From assembly GCA_937910265.1 (NCBI GenBank), contig CALEPD010000114.1, positions 1 through 8,309 on the forward strand: a stretch of DNA of 8,309 nucleotides, given 5' to 3'. This stretch comes from an uncultured Bacteroidales bacterium. GTDB lineage: Bacteria; Bacteroidota; Bacteroidia; Bacteroidales; P3. Made by a program: the position numbers and the translations under genes. The notes beneath the pieces are model-generated. The model searched no databases, was not told where the DNA came from, and saw only the letters and a list, made by a program, of their open reading frames with translations. This document shows positions 4,753 to 8,309 of this stretch, in pieces (the stretch's first letter is position 1; every line of letters starts with the position of its first letter).

Positions 4753-7700
4753 ATGCAACTAATTAAAAAACTTGTAGTTGTGTCGTTGCTGTTGTTTGGT
4801 GCGCAGTCTTTGTGTGCCCAAACCAAGGCATCTGACAAGTCTTGGCAATCTGATCACAGACAAGCACAGGATCTTTTTTTGAAGGAAAAGTACGCATCGG
4901 CTCAGTATCTGTTCGACCGTGTGGTGAAGGCATGCCCCGATTATGCTGACGCATATTATTACGGAGCAGTCTGTTCCTCAAAGCTCGACAACAACGATGC
5001 GCAGTATCGTATGGATGAGTTTTTGCGCCGTTATCCCCAAAGCGGAAGGTGCAACATGGCTCGATTCTATTTAGGTAATTTCTATTACTCAAGGTCCGAG
5101 TATCCCACCGCAATGAAGTATTACAAGCAGGTCATGATTAATGATCTTGATTTTGGCGTAAAAAGCGAATATGAATTCAAGTTGGGATATTGCCATTTCA
5201 TGGCCGGCGATATCAAGACTGCCAAAAGCTACTTCTCGCATCAGTTGTCGGGCAAGTCCAAATATAAAAATTCGTCTCTATACTACTATGCGCATATTCA
5301 ATATATGGATGCTCAATACGATTTGGCATTGGATAATTTTAATAAATTGAAAAAAGACAGACGCTTCGCCCGAATCATACCCAGCTACGAGGCCCGTATT
5401 TATTATTATCTTGGCCGCGAAGAGGATTTGCTGAGAATGGCCCCCCAGGTGCTTAGCCAACCCGATGCTTTCAAGAAAAATGAAATTCGTCAGATGGTGG
5501 GAGAGTTGTACTTCAATCGTGGCGAGTACAAGAAGGCTTTGAAATACTATCTCGAATCCATGGGCGATGACGAAGGTACAAACATCGACCCCAATGAAGC
5601 TCAGAAAACCAATGTGATGAAACGCAGTGCGAGCTCATGTACTCCACAAGACCTCGATTATCAGATAGGCTATTGCTATTATCAGTTGCAGAAATACGAT
5701 TCTGCTGCAATTTACCTCGAACGTAAAACACTTTGTGTCGACAGTGTGGCACAGAATGCTCTGTATATTCTCGGTGATGTGTATCTCAAAATGAATGATA
5801 AGGACAAAGCCAGAAGTATGTTCCTGCAGTCTTCTCAAATGAAATTCGATGCAGAAATCACCGAAGACGCTTTGTTTAATTATGCAAAACTGTCTTGTGA
5901 GTTGAACAAGAATCCGTACAACGAGTCGATTCGTTCGTTTGAGGAATATTTGAAGAAATATCCCAAAACCAAACATAAGACCGAGATTCAGGAAATCCTC
6001 ACTTCGCTCTATCTCACCACCCGCAATTACAAAGATGCCTTGAAGCTCATTGAACGCATTCCCAATAAAACCGCGAAGTTGAATCAGGCATACGAGCGAA
6101 TCGTAATCAACAGGGGCATCGAGCTTTTCAATGCCGGCGACGTCGACGGTGCGACCGAATTCTTCCGCAAAGCCACTCAAATAAATGCAGTACCCGAACT
6201 CACTACCGATGCCTATTACCTCTATGGTGAAGGTTTGTACCGTCAGGGAAAATACGCTGAGTCTCGTCGCGTGTTGAACCGCTTTTTAAACAGTAGCCAT
6301 GTGAAGCAATCCTGCTATTATCCATATGGCCTGTACACCTTGGGGTATTTGGATATGAAGCAGAAGCTATATGGCGATGCCCAAGAGCATTTCGCTTTGT
6401 TCTTGCGCAACAACAAGAATGTGCCGACTTACCTCACTCTTGATGTGTACAACCGTATGGGCGACTGCCTGTATGTGACCAAGTCGTTTGAAGAGTCAAT
6501 ACGTTATTACGATAAGAATATTGCTGCCAAAGCAAAAGACGCTGATTATGCGACTTATCAGAAGTCGATGGCCTATGGCGCAATCGGCAAGTATGAAGAG
6601 AAATTCCATTATCTGAATACCATCTTTGAACGTTTCCAGGATTCCCCGTTGTCGTCGAAGGCTTTGTTTGAGGTTGCAAACACCTATTTGATAATGGATA
6701 ACAACGAACAAGCATTGCGTTATTACCAGAATTTTGTAAAACGCTATCCGAAAAGTTCCAATGTCAAAGGCGCTTTGCTTAATATGGGACTTGTGTATTA
6801 TAACACTGAACGCAGCAACGAGGCACTTGATGTATTTGACCGTCTGCTTACCGAGTATCCGGGAACATCAGAGTCGCGCGACGCTCTCAGTACAATAAAA
6901 AGTATTTACATCGAACAGGATAGGGCTGAAGAGTATTTCACTTATGTCCAGAAAACCACTAACATATCTGTCTCTTCGTTGGATAAGGACAGCACATTGT
7001 ATCTCTCGGCCGAAAATCAATATCATTCGGGTGACCTTAACAGAGCGATTACCGGATTTGAAAACTATATCAAGAATTTCCCCAACGGACTCTTTACCAT
7101 CAGAGCCAATTATTATCTCGCCGACTGTTATAACCGTATCGATCGTAAAAAAGATGCGTTGACTCATTACGAGGTTATTATTGCCAGCCGACGTAACGAA
7201 TACACCGAAAAATCGTTGAGCAATGGTGCGTCCATAGCCTATCAACTTGCCGATTTCTCCAAGGCGGCGCAACTCTATCAACAGTTGGTCGAAAACAGTG
7301 AAAGCGATGCCATGCGCATGCAGGGCCGTGTGGGGGTGATGCGCAGCTGGAACGAAAACGAGTCGCACAACCAGCTCATTGCAGCGGCCACCGCACTCAT
7401 GAAGGAGCCTAAGGTTACTCATGAATTACGCGATGAAGCGCTGCTGTTGATGGGACGCAGTTGCAACACGCTGCAAAAGTACGATTCTGCTATATACTAC
7501 TACGAGAAACTTGAACAGAGCTCAAACGGTGAATATAGCGGCGAGGCCTATTATACTAAATCACATATTTATTATCTCGACAATAAATATCCTGCCGCCG
7601 AAAAGGTTATTGAGGATTATATCACTGTATCCCATAGTGACTATTGGTTGGCCAAGATGTTCATCTTATGGGCTGATCTGTATTATATCAATGGCAATTC

Positions 7701-7893
7701 GTTGCAAGCAAAGCAAACGTTGCAAAGTATCATCGACAATTATGATGGAGCCGATTTGGTTGAAGAGGCAACTCGTAAACTGCAGTCAATCATCGAGTCG
7801 GAAACAGTTCCGGCATCTACCGAGCAAGACGATGATGTAATTATTGATATGTCTGAAACGGCAGTAGAGGGAGATACTGTGGTTATAGAATAG
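4753..7893 (+). CDS. Large exported tetratricopeptide-repeat protein
   Basis: The 1046-residue protein starts with a Sec signal peptide (KK at 5-6, core LVVVSLLLFGA, likely cleavage LCA|Q at 22/23), so it should act in the periplasm. The Cys at 21 is not in a good lipobox. Almost all of the mature protein is built of TPR-type helix pairs, roughly twenty or more. Clear units include those around 34-67, 103-136 (ARFYLGNFYYSRSEYPTAMK), 141-163, 248-270, 303-325, 337-360, 635-663 and 672-704, many ending in the YP turn typical of BamD/YbgF-like TPRs. The last 31 residues (1016-1046) are acidic, with no Lys or Arg. TPR arrays bind other proteins and no enzyme motif is visible, so a scaffold or assembly role is likely. 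The gene is followed after 42 bp by an outer-membrane protein gene. This pairing resembles one often seen in Bacteroidetes, and the two products probably work together. The start codon lies in an A/T-only stretch with no Shine-Dalgarno site. Confidence 0.9.
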   Translation: MQLIKKLVVVSLLLFGAQSLCAQTKASDKSWQSDHRQAQDLFLKEKYASAQYLFDRVVKACPDYADAYYYGAVCSSKLDNNDAQYRMDEFLRRYPQSGRCNMARFYLGNFYYSRSEYPTAMKYYKQVMINDLDFGVKSEYEFKLGYCHFMAGDIKTAKSYFSHQLSGKSKYKNSSLYYYAHIQYMDAQYDLALDNFNKLKKDRRFARIIPSYEARIYYYLGREEDLLRMAPQVLSQPDAFKKNEIRQMVGELYFNRGEYKKALKYYLESMGDDEGTNIDPNEAQKTNVMKRSASSCTPQDLDYQIGYCYYQLQKYDSAAIYLERKTLCVDSVAQNALYILGDVYLKMNDKDKARSMFLQSSQMKFDAEITEDALFNYAKLSCELNKNPYNESIRSFEEYLKKYPKTKHKTEIQEILTSLYLTTRNYKDALKLIERIPNKTAKLNQAYERIVINRGIELFNAGDVDGATEFFRKATQINAVPELTTDAYYLYGEGLYRQGKYAESRRVLNRFLNSSHVKQSCYYPYGLYTLGYLDMKQKLYGDAQEHFALFLRNNKNVPTYLTLDVYNRMGDCLYVTKSFEESIRYYDKNIAAKAKDADYATYQKSMAYGAIGKYEEKFHYLNTIFERFQDSPLSSKALFEVANTYLIMDNNEQALRYYQNFVKRYPKSSNVKGALLNMGLVYYNTERSNEALDVFDRLLTEYPGTSESRDALSTIKSIYIEQDRAEEYFTYVQKTTNISVSSLDKDSTLYLSAENQYHSGDLNRAITGFENYIKNFPNGLFTIRANYYLADCYNRIDRKKDALTHYEVIIASRRNEYTEKSLSNGASIAYQLADFSKAAQLYQQLVENSESDAMRMQGRVGVMRSWNENESHNQLIAAATALMKEPKVTHELRDEALLLMGRSCNTLQKYDSAIYYYEKLEQSSNGEYSGEAYYTKSHIYYLDNKYPAAEKVIEDYITVSHSDYWLAKMFILWADLYYINGNSLQAKQTLQSIIDNYDGADLVEEATRKLQSIIESETVPASTEQDDDVIIDMSETAVEGDTVVIE

Positions 7894-7935
7894 TTGTTAA
7901 AGTACCGTGTAATTTTGTTTATTTGATAGAAGGTT

Positions 7936-8309
7936 ATGAAAACAAAAAATATAGTTCTTGCGGTATCCATGTTGCTTTCGGGTACCGTGTTGTACGGACA
8001 AAATGATGAAAATGTGTACAACGAAAGTGTTATCGTTGTGGGCACATTCAATCCGGAAATTGAGGAAAGTAGAAAGAAAAACATTGCACCTCAAATCTCC
8101 GACACCGTTACCGATATGCAATACGATTTCTCATACGGTATAGCACCCAAACGCATGATGTCGTTGTTCAAGCCTACCCGCATAAAGGCTGCACGTATCA
8201 TCGGAGAACCTACCTCACGCTTGTATAACAGTTATTTGAAAATGGGCATGGGAAACTACTGGTCTCCTGAGGTCGATTTCGTTTACAATAGTGCCCGCAA
8301 CCGTGACTT
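7936..8309 (+). CDS. Exported outer-membrane beta-barrel protein, TPR partner (3' end beyond window)
   Basis: The frame is open from ATG 7936 to the window end (124 codons), and the C-terminus is missing. Residues 1-21 are a signal peptide (MKTK, core IVLAVSMLLSGTVLY, cleavage near YG|Q). A short N-terminal segment with SVIVVGTFNPEIEES (31-45) and NIAPQISDT recalls the plug-like or TonB-box-like start of a Bacteroidetes outer-membrane protein family that commonly follows a long TPR gene. After SRLYNSYLKMGMGNYWSPE (94-112) the alternating pattern of a beta barrel begins. AGAAGG (7928-7933) stands only two bases before the ATG, too close for an ideal Shine-Dalgarno. The 42-bp gap to the TPR gene implies co-transcription. 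The family call is from memory of sequence pattern, not a search. Confidence 0.8.
   Translation, partial: MKTKNIVLAVSMLLSGTVLYGQNDENVYNESVIVVGTFNPEIEESRKKNIAPQISDTVTDMQYDFSYGIAPKRMMSLFKPTRIKAARIIGEPTSRLYNSYLKMGMGNYWSPEVDFVYNSARNRD

Noticed and set aside
6868..7422. Antisense open frame of 184 codons inside the TPR gene
   Set aside because: It is opposite clear TPR units, and its product shows no signal, motif or start context. It is best explained by codon bias of the real gene.

Overview
The window looks like chromosomal DNA of a Bacteroidota bacterium, most likely of the order Bacteroidales. Start codons lack good Shine-Dalgarno sites and sit in A/T-rich leaders. The best promoters match the Bacteroides-type consensus (-33 TTTG, about 20 bases, -7 TAnnTTTG). 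The gene content is also typical of the group: a FeoB close to the Bacteroidetes type, a thioredoxin-fold protein with a helical spacer, and a roughly 1000-residue secreted TPR protein followed by an outer-membrane protein. No insertion sequence, phage gene, CRISPR array, tRNA or rRNA was seen.

Left part (1-2908): two divergent genes share a compact control region. On the minus strand is the N-terminal part of an exported, probably beta-barrel outer-membrane protein, cut by the window edge. On the plus strand is a 695-residue FeoB-family inner-membrane metal transporter. Between them two face-to-face promoters, each with a 20-base spacer, flank and overlap a perfect 9-bp inverted repeat with a 4-base centre. 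This looks like one operator controlling both genes. The feoB leader is about 110 bases long and holds a possible 16-codon hydrophobic leader ORF.

The FeoB is the most unusual protein here. Its membrane part keeps the family's cysteine and gate motifs. Its GTPase part keeps a P-loop but has lost the G2/G3 segment and the guanine-reading Asp of G4, and there is no FeoA domain. It may be a FeoB paralogue with altered nucleotide control and perhaps altered metal choice. Pairing with a co-regulated outer-membrane protein suggests a two-membrane uptake route, which is inference.

Middle part (3069-4541): a secreted 490-residue protein has an N-terminal beta domain, a helical middle and a C-terminal TlpA/redoxin-like domain in which both active-site cysteines are replaced (Asp and Ser). 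A strong hairpin separates it from feoB. A GC-rich segment that can fold into a three-way junction separates it from the next gene.

Right part (4753-8309): a 1046-residue periplasmic TPR-repeat protein with an acidic tail lies 42 bp upstream of an exported outer-membrane protein that runs off the window. The pair looks like an operon and resembles a conserved, poorly characterised envelope gene pair of Bacteroidetes.
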